64,000 nucleotides of DNA, from positions 68,781 through 132,780 of the forward strand of contig NZ_JNWO01000027.1 of the NCBI RefSeq assembly GCF_000716435.1, read 5' to 3'. Below, piece by piece: positions 14,574-22,220 of this stretch. Numbering within the stretch: the stretch's first letter is position 1; each line of letters starts with the position of its first letter. The notes under the pieces are model-generated. The model did not search any database, was not told the origin of the DNA, and was given only the letters and a program-made list of their open reading frames with translations. The DNA comes from Streptomyces xylophagus. GTDB taxonomy: Bacteria; Actinomycetota; Actinomycetes; Streptomycetales; Streptomycetaceae. The position numbers were made by a program, and so were the translations under genes.

Positions 14574-17500
14574 TCACCAGTATCCGTAGTAGACGAGGAA
14601 GATGTAGGGCCAGGAAACGCCCCACTTGCGATGAGTCCCGTACTTGAAGATGAACACCTTCTGCCGGGGCGACCAGTTGTCGCCGATGTACGAGCTGAGG
14701 ACGCCCGCGACGATGCCCGCGATGATGGCGCCGAGGAGCCCGGTTTTGGATGCCACCCCTCCGGCGATGCCCCAGACCGCGCCCTGCGCGATCGCACGCT
14801 GGTCGGCCTTGTTCAGGACCACCGAGATGTACGGCTTGCTCTTGTAGATCTTGAACAAGCCGTTCAGGTCAAGGGCGTTGACCGGATCCTGGCCCACATA
14901 GTCGTAGGCGTTGGCACTGCCTCCGAAGACCGGGTCGGTGGAAAGGAACCGCCCTGTGGTCGGCGCGTAGAGGCGGGCGCCCATGAGGATGTCTCCGGTG
15001 GGCGTCTCGCTGGAGCGCTGTTTGCCGCCCAGCCAGCCGTAACGCGAGGTGCTGGTACCGGTGAGCGGGTTGCCGTACTCGTCGGCCGCCATCACCAGGA
15101 CCGGGGTGGTGCTGTCGTTGACGGGCAGCACCATGTTGATGTCACCGTGCAGATTGGTGAGTTGCAGCTGGAAGTGCCCCGTCGCCGAGGAGTAGATGGC
15201 GCTGAGGTCTCCGGCCATGTCGTTGATGTTGCGCGTGTAGGCGCTCGTGCTCTCGCGAATCCAGGCGGGCGAGTCCGAGGTTCCGTCGTAGTGGTTGGTG
15301 CGGGCCGCGCTCTGGGTCCAACTGCCGGACGTATTGGTTTCCGACGTAGAGGACCGGATGCGACCTGCGGGGTCCAGCTGCCAGGTGACGCGGCTGGTGC
15401 CGGAGGTCTGCTGATAGGCCAGGTCGTTGGCGTAGTACGCGGTCGTCGTCCCACTCGGCTCAGCGGTCGTGCGGCCGAAGGCGTCGTAGGTGTACCCGCT
15501 GTCGACCAGACGGTCGGCACTGTCGTAACTGTGGCTGACCGTGGTTCCACCGCTGGTGGGGCAGGCCGCCTTGGCGGCGCCGACGGCCGTGGTCAGACCC
15601 GTGCGGTTGGAGTCCTTGTCGAAGGCGTAGTGCCGCGTGGTGCAGGTACTGGTCGCGCCAGTGGTGGCGCTGGTGGTGAGAACGGTCTGACTGACGTCCG
15701 AGAGGCGACTCGCGGCGTCGTAGGCGTACGTGTTGTTGACGCCGAGGCCTCCGGTGGTGGACTGGGCCCGGCTGACCTCCAGCCCGGCTCCGGAGTACCC
15801 CGCCTGGTCGGAGAGCAGCACGTTCCCGTTCGCGTCGGTGTAGACCCGGGAGGTGGCCTGTCCGGTCTCGTCCGTGGTGGTCTTGAGGGTGATCGAGCCC
15901 GGCAGGGACTCCGTGGTCAGGTTGCCGTCGGCGTCATAAGTGGCGCCGAAGGCCCCGGCGTTGGAGTCGGTCTGCGTCGTCGGCACACCGCGCGGGTCCT
16001 TGCTGGTGTCGTAGGTGTAGGTGGTGGTCGACGGTGCCGTGTCGGTGGTCTGCGTGGGGCGGTCCAGTGCGTCGTACTGGACCGCGACGGTGTTCCCGTC
16101 CGCGTCGGTCGACGACATGCCGCGGCCGAGTTGGTCGTAACTCCAGGTGTTCGAGGCGCCGTCCGGCGTCGAGACCTTGGACTGCTGACCGTTGCTCGCG
16201 TTGTATGCCGTGGTCGTCGTCTGCACCGCCTGGCCGACACCGCCGGAGACCGCGACCGTGCTCTTGCGGCCCGCCGCGTCGTAGGTGGTGGTGCTGATAC
16301 GGGTGACGCTGTTGGCGGTCTGGGTCACCGTGCTCGGCGAGCCGTACAGGTTGTACGTGGTCGTCGTGGTGGTCCGCTGGCTCGGGTTGGAGCCACCACC
16401 GGTGATGGCGCCGGCGGGAGCGGTCTGGCAGACCAGGTCGGCCCACTCGGGGTGGCCTCCGCAGGGGCTGCTTCCGGTAGCGGTGTAGTAGGTGGTCGTG
16501 GTGGCACCGGCGTCGGAGCCGGTGGAGGACGGCTGGGAGTTGGATATCACCTTGCCGGCGGAGTTGTACCCCGTCGCGGTGGTGATCGCCAGGCCTGCCG
16601 GGTCGACCGTGGTCCTGGTCGCCTGTCCCAGCGTCCAGTCGTAGACGGTCTTGGTGGTGCGCGTGTCCGCGTCCGTGGCGTAGCCCGCGATGGTGCTGCC
16701 GGTGACGGCTGTGGTCACCAGGCCGGACGCGTTCGCTGAGCCGTCGGTGGGACGGCCTTCGTCGTAGGTGTTGTGGATGTGTGTCCGGGCGGCGACGACG
16801 GAGCCGGCCGCACGGGCGGCGCTGGTACCCGAGGCGGCCAACGCGTGCTCCAGAGTGACCTGGTGCAGCGGGCCGTACATGTCGGTCAGGAGCTGACCGC
16901 TGCTGTCGCGGACGTTCACCGTGGACAGCAGGTTGGCACGCTGCGCGGTGGTCATCGCTGCCAGTCCGAGCACGTTGAGCTCGGTGTTGGTGCTCGCGGC
17001 CAGGGCGAGTTCGCGGTTGGCGGCGCTGAGCTGGCGAGCGGCGTTCCCGAGAGCGTCGTAGTCGACGGTGGTGATGTGCCCACCGGGAGTGGCGGTGTTG
17101 GACTCGCGCCCGTTGACATCCAGGTAGTGGATGTCGGCGCGGGTGTAGGAGCTGGAGGTGAGGTTCCCGGACCCGGTGTTGGAGGTGGGAACCTGATCGG
17201 CGGGGAAGATCGCCGTGGCGTCGGTCGGCGCGTCGGCCTGAGCCAGCGAGGCCACGTCCGAAGCGCCCATCGCGTAGGGGCCGCCCGCCGCGGTGGTGCG
17301 GGGCACGTCGTAGACGACGGTGGTGGTCGCCGTGCCGTTGGTCGTCGACGCGGAGCCCGGGGTGAGGGTCGGGCGGGAGACGCTCAGCAGGCGTCCCGCG
17401 TTGGTGTCGCCGTTGGTGCCCGCGGTGCCGTAGGTGAACGTCCAGGGGAGCTGGCCCGGAGGCGTGAGTGTGGCCACCCGGCCGGCCGAGGTGTAGGTGT

Positions 17501-20500
17501 ACGCGGTCACGAGGCTGGGCGTGATCTGCGGGTTCCACTCCTGGCGGAGGGCGCCGGTGGAGTCGTACGCGTACTGGGCGACGACCTTGGACGTCTCCGT
17601 ACCCGTGGCCGGGTCGGTGGCCCACATGCTGATCATGCTGACCTGGCCGGTGTAGTCACCGAAGGTACCGCTGGTCGTACCCGTCGCGGTGGTCGCGGTG
17701 GCATAGCTCAGTTGCAGGACCCGGCAGCCCACCGCCGGCGTCGTCGGGGTGAGGCAGGACGCGTTGGTGTCGGAGATCGCGGACACGGGAGCGGCCATCC
17801 GGGCCAGGCGCATCGTGGTGGTGCTGCCGCTGGTCACGGAGTCGAAGCGGTAGCGCACCGAGGTGCCGCTGCCCGGCGGGCTCGTCGAAGCGACGGCCCA
17901 CACTCCCGCCGTGGTGGCGGACTTGGCGAAGACCGTCGTCGTTCCCGAGGTGTCGGTCAGCGTATAGGTGTCCGCGGAGCTGCTGTAGCTGAGCGTGTAT
18001 GCCTCAGCGCCGGGCTCCGGAGTCCAGGACCCGCTGCTGGTCTTGGTGAACGAGACCTGTGTGCCGGCTGCCCCGACGAGTTGCACGGCGGTGGAGGTCA
18101 CCGGACGGATCTCGGTGAAGTCCGTCAGCGCCGTCGCGGAAGCGCCCGCCAGTTGCCAGCCGGGCCCGAAGGGCGCGGTCTGACCGGCCGGCGGGGTCGC
18201 CTGGGGGGTGCGGGAATCGAGTGTCTGGCCGACCGACATTCCGAGGACGGAGGTTGCCGGGCCGGACAGGGTGTAGTTGCCGGTCGACAGGTTGAGCGTG
18301 CCCGGGCCGACCGCGGCGGTGGCGGTCTGGGTGGCCGCGCGGTCCAGGGTGGCGGTGACGGCGGAGGTGTCGTGGCTCGCCGAGGAAGTGTCCGTGAACT
18401 CGGCACGGACCTGGACCGAGCCGTCGTCGCCCAAGGTGCTGGAAACGTCCCAGACGAGCGGGGAGTTGGCACCGCTGGTGACGGCCACCGGCCAGCTGCT
18501 GACAGCATTGCCGCCGGACGTCACGTCGGCGACCGGGATGGTGGTCCAGCTGTCCGTGGCGGATCGCCGGTACTGGAACTTCACCGACTGCCACGTCGAC
18601 GCCGCCGCGGCGGCGGTCAGCGTGACACGCCGCGCGGTCCTGGTGCCGTCGGTGGGCGAGGTGACGGCGCCGTTGCCCGCGTTGAAGCTGTAGACCGTCG
18701 ACGCGGACAGGTTGCCGGCATTGTCGCGGGTGGCGACGGTCAGGGTGTGCGGGCCGTCCGCGGCCGGGGTGACGCCGACGCTCACGGCGCCACCGCTGGT
18801 CGCCACGGAGTTCTGGGCCCCGGAGTCGAGCTGCCAGACGACGCCGGAGGTGTCCGTGCCGCCGGAGGGCGGGGTGATGGTGAACGCGCCGCTCTGTCCG
18901 GCGCCCTTGGCCCAGCCACCGGAGGGGTAGTCCGTGGAGGCGACCGTCGGCGCGCCGGGCTTGGTGGTGTCGATCGTGAAGACCAGTCCGTTCGGGACGG
19001 TCTGCCGCGACCACAGGGAACCGTCGTACCCGTAGGGCCACGCGGTGTAGGTGTGACCGTTCACCAGTGTTCCGGCGGCGACGGACGCGCTGGAGATACC
19101 TCCGGAGGCGGTCCAGCTGCCGTTGAGGTTGGAGATGACCTTGGTGCTGGCGCCACCGGTGGTGTCGTAGACGTTCCACTGGGCCATCACGTTGCCGCCG
19201 TCGGCGTCGGTGACCGTCGACTGGAGCTGCGGGGTGGTCGTGTTGGTGTAGAGCGTCGTGGTGGAGCCGGAGACCGAGGAGACACCGGGCGCCACTGTGG
19301 GGGCGGACGGCATCGGGTACGAGTTGTAGGTCGCCGACAGGTAGGGCACGTTGGCGGAGGCGTTGGCGGAGTAGAAACGCTTCCAGCTGTTGCTGTCCGT
19401 CTCGTCGGACGCCCTCAGGCCCAGGTAGGCGACGTCGTAGCCGTTGTCACCGGCGTACTGGAGGAAGGTCGAGGGGTCGATGGAGACCCAGCCCTCCGCG
19501 CTGGAGGTGGTGCAGTCGCTGGAGTAGCCCTTGGTCTGGGAGGTCGTGGCGTACTTCGCCTTCCAGACCGGCTGGTTCGACCAGACCGTGTCCGTGGAGG
19601 ACTCTCCGGACTCCCAGAGCTCCCAAGGCGACTGGACGCAGCCGCCGGCCCAGTACTCGTACAGGTTCAGTGACGAGGACAGGATCTGCGTGTTGTCGAG
19701 CAGGAGGACCGGGAACTCCAGGAACGAGCGGGCTACGTCGGTGCCGCTGTCGTAGGTGCCCAGCTTCAGGTCGGTGGACGTGTACTCCGGGGCCGTGTCG
19801 GTGTTCTCCACCCACGTGTCCAGCAGGGGCGAAAGACTCGTGGAGGGGTCCACCGTGACCGGGTACTGCGTGTTGGGGTCGGCCAGGAACTTCGCGTCCG
19901 GGGTCAGGGTGAGATTCACGGTGTCACCGGACTGGGACATCGTCATCTTCAGCCGGGCGCGGTTGGGGTGCTCCAGGGATCTGACGTCGACCTGCGCGTC
20001 CCACATCATCGGCGCCGGTATGGTGCCGACGACCTTGTGGTGGGCATCGGTGAAGGTGATCGAGCCGTTCTTGAGCTGCTTGGCCGTCAGCCCCTTCGCG
20101 GAGACGGGAATGGTCACCGTGTAACCGGCCTTGGGGCGCGACTTGAGGATCACGTTCTCCTCGAAGCCGGTCCGGGTCGCCTCTACGGTCACGTCCGCGC
20201 CCGGTGTGACGTTCGCGTAGGTGGCGGTGGTGCCCTTGAGGGACGGCTTGGGAAGCGTGCCCTTCCAGCCGACCGCTACCCGATGCTTGCCCGATCCCAT
20301 GCCGGCGAGCACGGCATTCTTGCCACCGGGCGCGAGAACCAGGCCATTCGGCTGGGCCTTGGGCGTCACGGCGCCATCGGCATTCATATGCAGGGTTGTA
20401 TCGACATCAACCCATTTCCCGGCCCGCTTGAAGCGGATCGGCGCCGCATACGACCGGGTGGTCAGCGAGCCGTTCGGGTTTGCCCAGGTTGTGGTCTTGT

Positions 20501-20819
20501 CCGTGAGCTGGTCGAGAATCTCGACCTTGCGTTTCCGCAGTCGCGCCGTGGCGAATGCCGACGCCGCGTCAGGAGCCGAGAGCGGCCCGGTGGTGGCGGG
20601 GCGGGGCTTCGCCGCCGAGGGGGTGCGCGCCTTCTGGGTGGACACGGCGAAGGCTTGACCAGTGGTCGAGAGCGTTACGGCCGCTTCGGCGACGAGTAAC
20701 AGTGCCAGTGTCGTTGCCGTTGCCAGCTGCCGAGGGGAGACGGACAGGGGTCCGCCGTTCGGTCTTCTTCGGAAATGGCTTGCGCTTCTTCGGAAATGGC
20801 CTGTGCGACTGGTCCTCAC
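14574..20819 (-). CDS. Secreted RHS/YD-repeat polymorphic toxin-like protein
   Basis: A 2081-residue protein. I start it at the GTG at 20819 because TGAGGAG lies just before it. A long basic n-region and a hydrophobic core (about residues 30-57) form a signal peptide. A DNRLRE-like beta domain follows (about 310-490, with S-P-L-L-D-T-W-V), then Ig-like domains, then YD repeats from about residue 1000 onward. These end in the RHS core boundary (L-M-G-A-R-L-Y-A-P-T-T-G-R-F-L-S-T-D-P, then D-P-V-N-A-L-D-L-N-G). The last 94 residues are a distinct tip. Codon 41 is TTA, so translation should depend on the bldA tRNA. A 16-base direct repeat (20764-20779 and 20785-20800) duplicates H-F-R-R in the n-region. 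Confidence 0.9.
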   Translation of the reverse strand: MRTSRTGHFRRSASHFRRRPNGGPLSVSPRQLATATTLALLLVAEAAVTLSTTGQAFAVSTQKARTPSAAKPRPATTGPLSAPDAASAFATARLRKRKVEILDQLTDKTTTWANPNGSLTTRSYAAPIRFKRAGKWVDVDTTLHMNADGAVTPKAQPNGLVLAPGGKNAVLAGMGSGKHRVAVGWKGTLPKPSLKGTTATYANVTPGADVTVEATRTGFEENVILKSRPKAGYTVTIPVSAKGLTAKQLKNGSITFTDAHHKVVGTIPAPMMWDAQVDVRSLEHPNRARLKMTMSQSGDTVNLTLTPDAKFLADPNTQYPVTVDPSTSLSPLLDTWVENTDTAPEYTSTDLKLGTYDSGTDVARSFLEFPVLLLDNTQILSSSLNLYEYWAGGCVQSPWELWESGESSTDTVWSNQPVWKAKYATTSQTKGYSSDCTTSSAEGWVSIDPSTFLQYAGDNGYDVAYLGLRASDETDSNSWKRFYSANASANVPYLSATYNSYPMPSAPTVAPGVSSVSGSTTTLYTNTTTPQLQSTVTDADGGNVMAQWNVYDTTGGASTKVISNLNGSWTASGGISSASVAAGTLVNGHTYTAWPYGYDGSLWSRQTVPNGLVFTIDTTKPGAPTVASTDYPSGGWAKGAGQSGAFTITPPSGGTDTSGVVWQLDSGAQNSVATSGGAVSVGVTPAADGPHTLTVATRDNAGNLSASTVYSFNAGNGAVTSPTDGTRTARRVTLTAAAAASTWQSVKFQYRRSATDSWTTIPVADVTSGGNAVSSWPVAVTSGANSPLVWDVSSTLGDDGSVQVRAEFTDTSSASHDTSAVTATLDRAATQTATAAVGPGTLNLSTGNYTLSGPATSVLGMSVGQTLDSRTPQATPPAGQTAPFGPGWQLAGASATALTDFTEIRPVTSTAVQLVGAAGTQVSFTKTSSGSWTPEPGAEAYTLSYSSSADTYTLTDTSGTTTVFAKSATTAGVWAVASTSPPGSGTSVRYRFDSVTSGSTTTMRLARMAAPVSAISDTNASCLTPTTPAVGCRVLQLSYATATTATGTTSGTFGDYTGQVSMISMWATDPATGTETSKVVAQYAYDSTGALRQEWNPQITPSLVTAYTYTSAGRVATLTPPGQLPWTFTYGTAGTNGDTNAGRLLSVSRPTLTPGSASTTNGTATTTVVYDVPRTTAAGGPYAMGASDVASLAQADAPTDATAIFPADQVPTSNTGSGNLTSSSYTRADIHYLDVNGRESNTATPGGHITTVDYDALGNAARQLSAANRELALAASTNTELNVLGLAAMTTAQRANLLSTVNVRDSSGQLLTDMYGPLHQVTLEHALAASGTSAARAAGSVVAARTHIHNTYDEGRPTDGSANASGLVTTAVTGSTIAGYATDADTRTTKTVYDWTLGQATRTTVDPAGLAITTATGYNSAGKVISNSQPSSTGSDAGATTTTYYTATGSSPCGGHPEWADLVCQTAPAGAITGGGSNPSQRTTTTTTYNLYGSPSTVTQTANSVTRISTTTYDAAGRKSTVAVSGGVGQAVQTTTTAYNASNGQQSKVSTPDGASNTWSYDQLGRGMSSTDADGNTVAVQYDALDRPTQTTDTAPSTTTYTYDTSKDPRGVPTTQTDSNAGAFGATYDADGNLTTESLPGSITLKTTTDETGQATSRVYTDANGNVLLSDQAGYSGAGLEVSRAQSTTGGLGVNNTYAYDAASRLSDVSQTVLTTSATTGATSTCTTRHYAFDKDSNRTGLTTAVGAAKAACPTSGGTTVSHSYDSADRLVDSGYTYDAFGRTTAEPSGTTTAYYANDLAYQQTSGTSRVTWQLDPAGRIRSSTSETNTSGSWTQSAARTNHYDGTSDSPAWIRESTSAYTRNINDMAGDLSAIYSSATGHFQLQLTNLHGDINMVLPVNDSTTPVLVMAADEYGNPLTGTSTSRYGWLGGKQRSSETPTGDILMGARLYAPTTGRFLSTDPVFGGSANAYDYVGQDPVNALDLNGLFKIYKSKPYISVVLNKADQRAIAQGAVWGIAGGVASKTGLLGAIIAGIVAGVLSSYIGDNWSPRQKVFIFKYGTHRKWGVSWPYIFLVYYGYW
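14577..14858 (-). other. RHS C-terminal tip: glycine-zipper, possible pore-forming toxin
   Basis: The 94 residues after D-L-N-G read as a separate domain. It has a basic head (L-F-K-I-Y-K-S-K-P-Y), then a roughly 34-residue hydrophobic hairpin rich in G-x-x-x-G spacing (AVWGIAGGVASKTGLLGAII and on to GVLSSYIG). A Lys/aromatic tail follows, ending S-W-P-Y-I-F-L-V-Y-Y-G-Y-W. Nuclease or deaminase motifs are absent. The make-up recalls bacteriocins and glycine-zipper pore formers. The function is inferred from composition, position and the small membrane protein encoded next to it. Confidence 0.5.
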
Positions 20820-21126
20820 GGGACTCCTCAGGTATGTCAGGGCGCAGGCGGCGCCCATGATCACACAAGAGATACCCGCCGGAAACTTTACGGTCTAGAC
20901 CTATTTCAGGCCGCCAAAGCCGAGCAATTATGACGAAAACTGAGCGCTAAACTCATATGCGCACTCGGATGGAAACAAAATCCAAAGTATTCGGTCGCAC
21001 AGGGTCACAAATGCACGCTCGACACCAAGGGCGAATCGCCATCAGGTCATGTTCGGGCAAAGACGCCCCATGGGCTGGTCCTGAGCGGCCGCATGCCGTG
21101 CCCGTCACTCCCGTTAGCCTGTCCTC
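20820..21126. promoter_or_regulatory. 307-base divergent region upstream of the RHS gene and fmdB
   Basis: No gene. The stretch around 20880-20990 is unusually AT-rich for this chromosome (ATTATGACGAAAACTGAGCG, AACAAAATCCAAAGTATTCG). It lies upstream of the leftward RHS gene on one side and the rightward fmdB gene on the other. RHS promoter elements are likely here, but no operator repeat stands out. Confidence 0.45.
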
Positions 21127-21342
21127 ATGCCTCGCTACGAGTACCGCTGCCGCACGTGCGGAGACACCTTCGAAGTCAGCCGCCCCATGGCGGAGTCCTC
21201 CGCGCCGGCTGCGTGCCCCTCCGGGCATGACGACACGGTGAAGTTGCTGTCTGCCGTGGCGGTGGGGGGTACGTCCGCTGCCCCCGCGACCGGAGCAGCT
21301 GGCGGCGGGGGCGGGTGTTGCGGTGGCGGGTGCTGCGGCTAG
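21127..21342 (+). CDS. FmdB-type zinc ribbon protein
   Basis: A 71-residue protein with the FmdB/CxxC_CxxC_SSSS zinc-ribbon start (M-P-R-Y-E-Y-R-C-R-T-C-G-D-T-F-E). Cys8 and Cys11 are visible, and a third Cys lies in A-A-C-P-S-G-H, where the His may replace the usual fourth Cys. The tail is G/C-rich (GGGGGCCGGGCCG) with four Cys residues that could bind metal. Small putative regulators of this family occur across actinomycetes; the target is unknown. Its 3' end runs straight into a copy of the 28-bp repeat. Confidence 0.85.
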   Translation: MPRYEYRCRTCGDTFEVSRPMAESSAPAACPSGHDDTVKLLSAVAVGGTSAAPATGAAGGGGGCCGGGCCG

Positions 21343-21378
21343 GCATGCCCTGTGCGTTGTTGGGTGCGGGTGCGCTGT

Positions 21379-21406
21379 GGCTGGTCGCGCAGTTCCCCGC
21401 GCCCCT
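21379..21406 (+). repeat. 28-bp gene-end repeat, copy A
   Basis: Carries the core GTCGCGCAGTTCCCCGCGCC. It lies between the convergent fmdB and HAD genes, and the HAD stop codon (21405-21407) is formed at its edge. Confidence 0.85.
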
Positions 21407-22220
21407 AGGGGGTTGGGGTTCGCGTCACTTTCAACAACTCCCGGAGGATGCGCTCGCCCGCCAGTACTCCCCGCTCAGGTAGGGCCGTGACCTGTGGGGC
21501 CGTCCACGCCTCGTCTGCCAGTTCGCCGTGGCCCGGGCGCCAGCCCTTGTCGGCGGCGAGCAGTAGGTCGGCGTCCAGGAGGGAGTCTCCCGCAGCCAGG
21601 GTCAGGGTGGCGCCGGTGCGGTGGGCCACCTCGCGCATGGCCGCGCTCTTGGTGAGGGGCTTCGGTACGGCGTAGATCTTGCGGCCCTGCAACGACACCG
21701 TCCAGCCGCGGTTCTCCGCCCAGACCGCGAGCTCCTTCACCCACTCCTCGGGGAGTAGTTCGCGCTCTACGACGAGGTAGGCGAAGAGGTCCTCGGCGAT
21801 GCGGTGCTTGCGTACCCAGGCCGGGTCGGCGGAGGCCGCGAGATGGTCCCGGACCTCCTCCAGCGGGGCGCACTCGGCGGCCAGCTTCGCCTGTACTGCG
21901 GCGTGCCAGTCCTCGTCGGTCGCGCCGTCGACGAGGAGGTGGCCGCCGTTGGCGCAGATCGCGTACTTCGGTTCCGGGCCGGGCAGGCTGATGCGCTGGT
22001 ACTGCTTGCGGGTGCGGGTGGTCGTGGGGACGAACACGGCCGCGTCACCGAGTTCGGTGAGGAGTCCGGCCGCCGTCTCCGTCATGAAGGACAGCGGCCT
22101 GCTCTCGTGCACCTCGACACAGAGCAGCCGGGGCGCCCGCGCGTCCGGCATGGTCAGGGCGAGGGCGGCCGAGGAGTAGATGAGCGTACGGTCGAGGTCG
22201 CTCGCGACGAGTACCGGCAT
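21405..22220 (-). CDS. HAD-family phosphatase of the Ter biosynthetic module
   Basis: A 271-residue Cof/sucrose-phosphatase-like HAD protein. Motif I is D-L-D-R-T-L (Asp8, Asp10), the T-T-T-R-T motif II lies near residue 66, K-P-L-T-K near 190 gives motif III and G-D-S-L-L-D-A-D motif IV. Its ATG overlaps the stop of the upstream phosphoribosyltransferase gene (TGATG), so it is the third gene of a tight leftward operon: aldolase, phosphoribosyltransferase, HAD. In Ter operons such a HAD is predicted to dephosphorylate a nucleoside-like product. The C-terminal residues T-P-T-P come from a copy of the 28-bp repeat. Confidence 0.88.
   Translation of the reverse strand: MPVLVASDLDRTLIYSSAALALTMPDARAPRLLCVEVHESRPLSFMTETAAGLLTELGDAAVFVPTTTRTRKQYQRISLPGPEPKYAICANGGHLLVDGATDEDWHAAVQAKLAAECAPLEEVRDHLAASADPAWVRKHRIAEDLFAYLVVERELLPEEWVKELAVWAENRGWTVSLQGRKIYAVPKPLTKSAAMREVAHRTGATLTLAAGDSLLDADLLLAADKGWRPGHGELADEAWTAPQVTALPERGVLAGERILRELLKVTRTPTP

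Noticed and set aside
14490..19673. Long open frames on the plus strand across the RHS gene
   Set aside because: They are antisense shadows caused by high GC. The minus-strand frame has the signal peptide, YD repeats and RHS core, while the plus frames are Gly/Arg/Val-rich without any motif.
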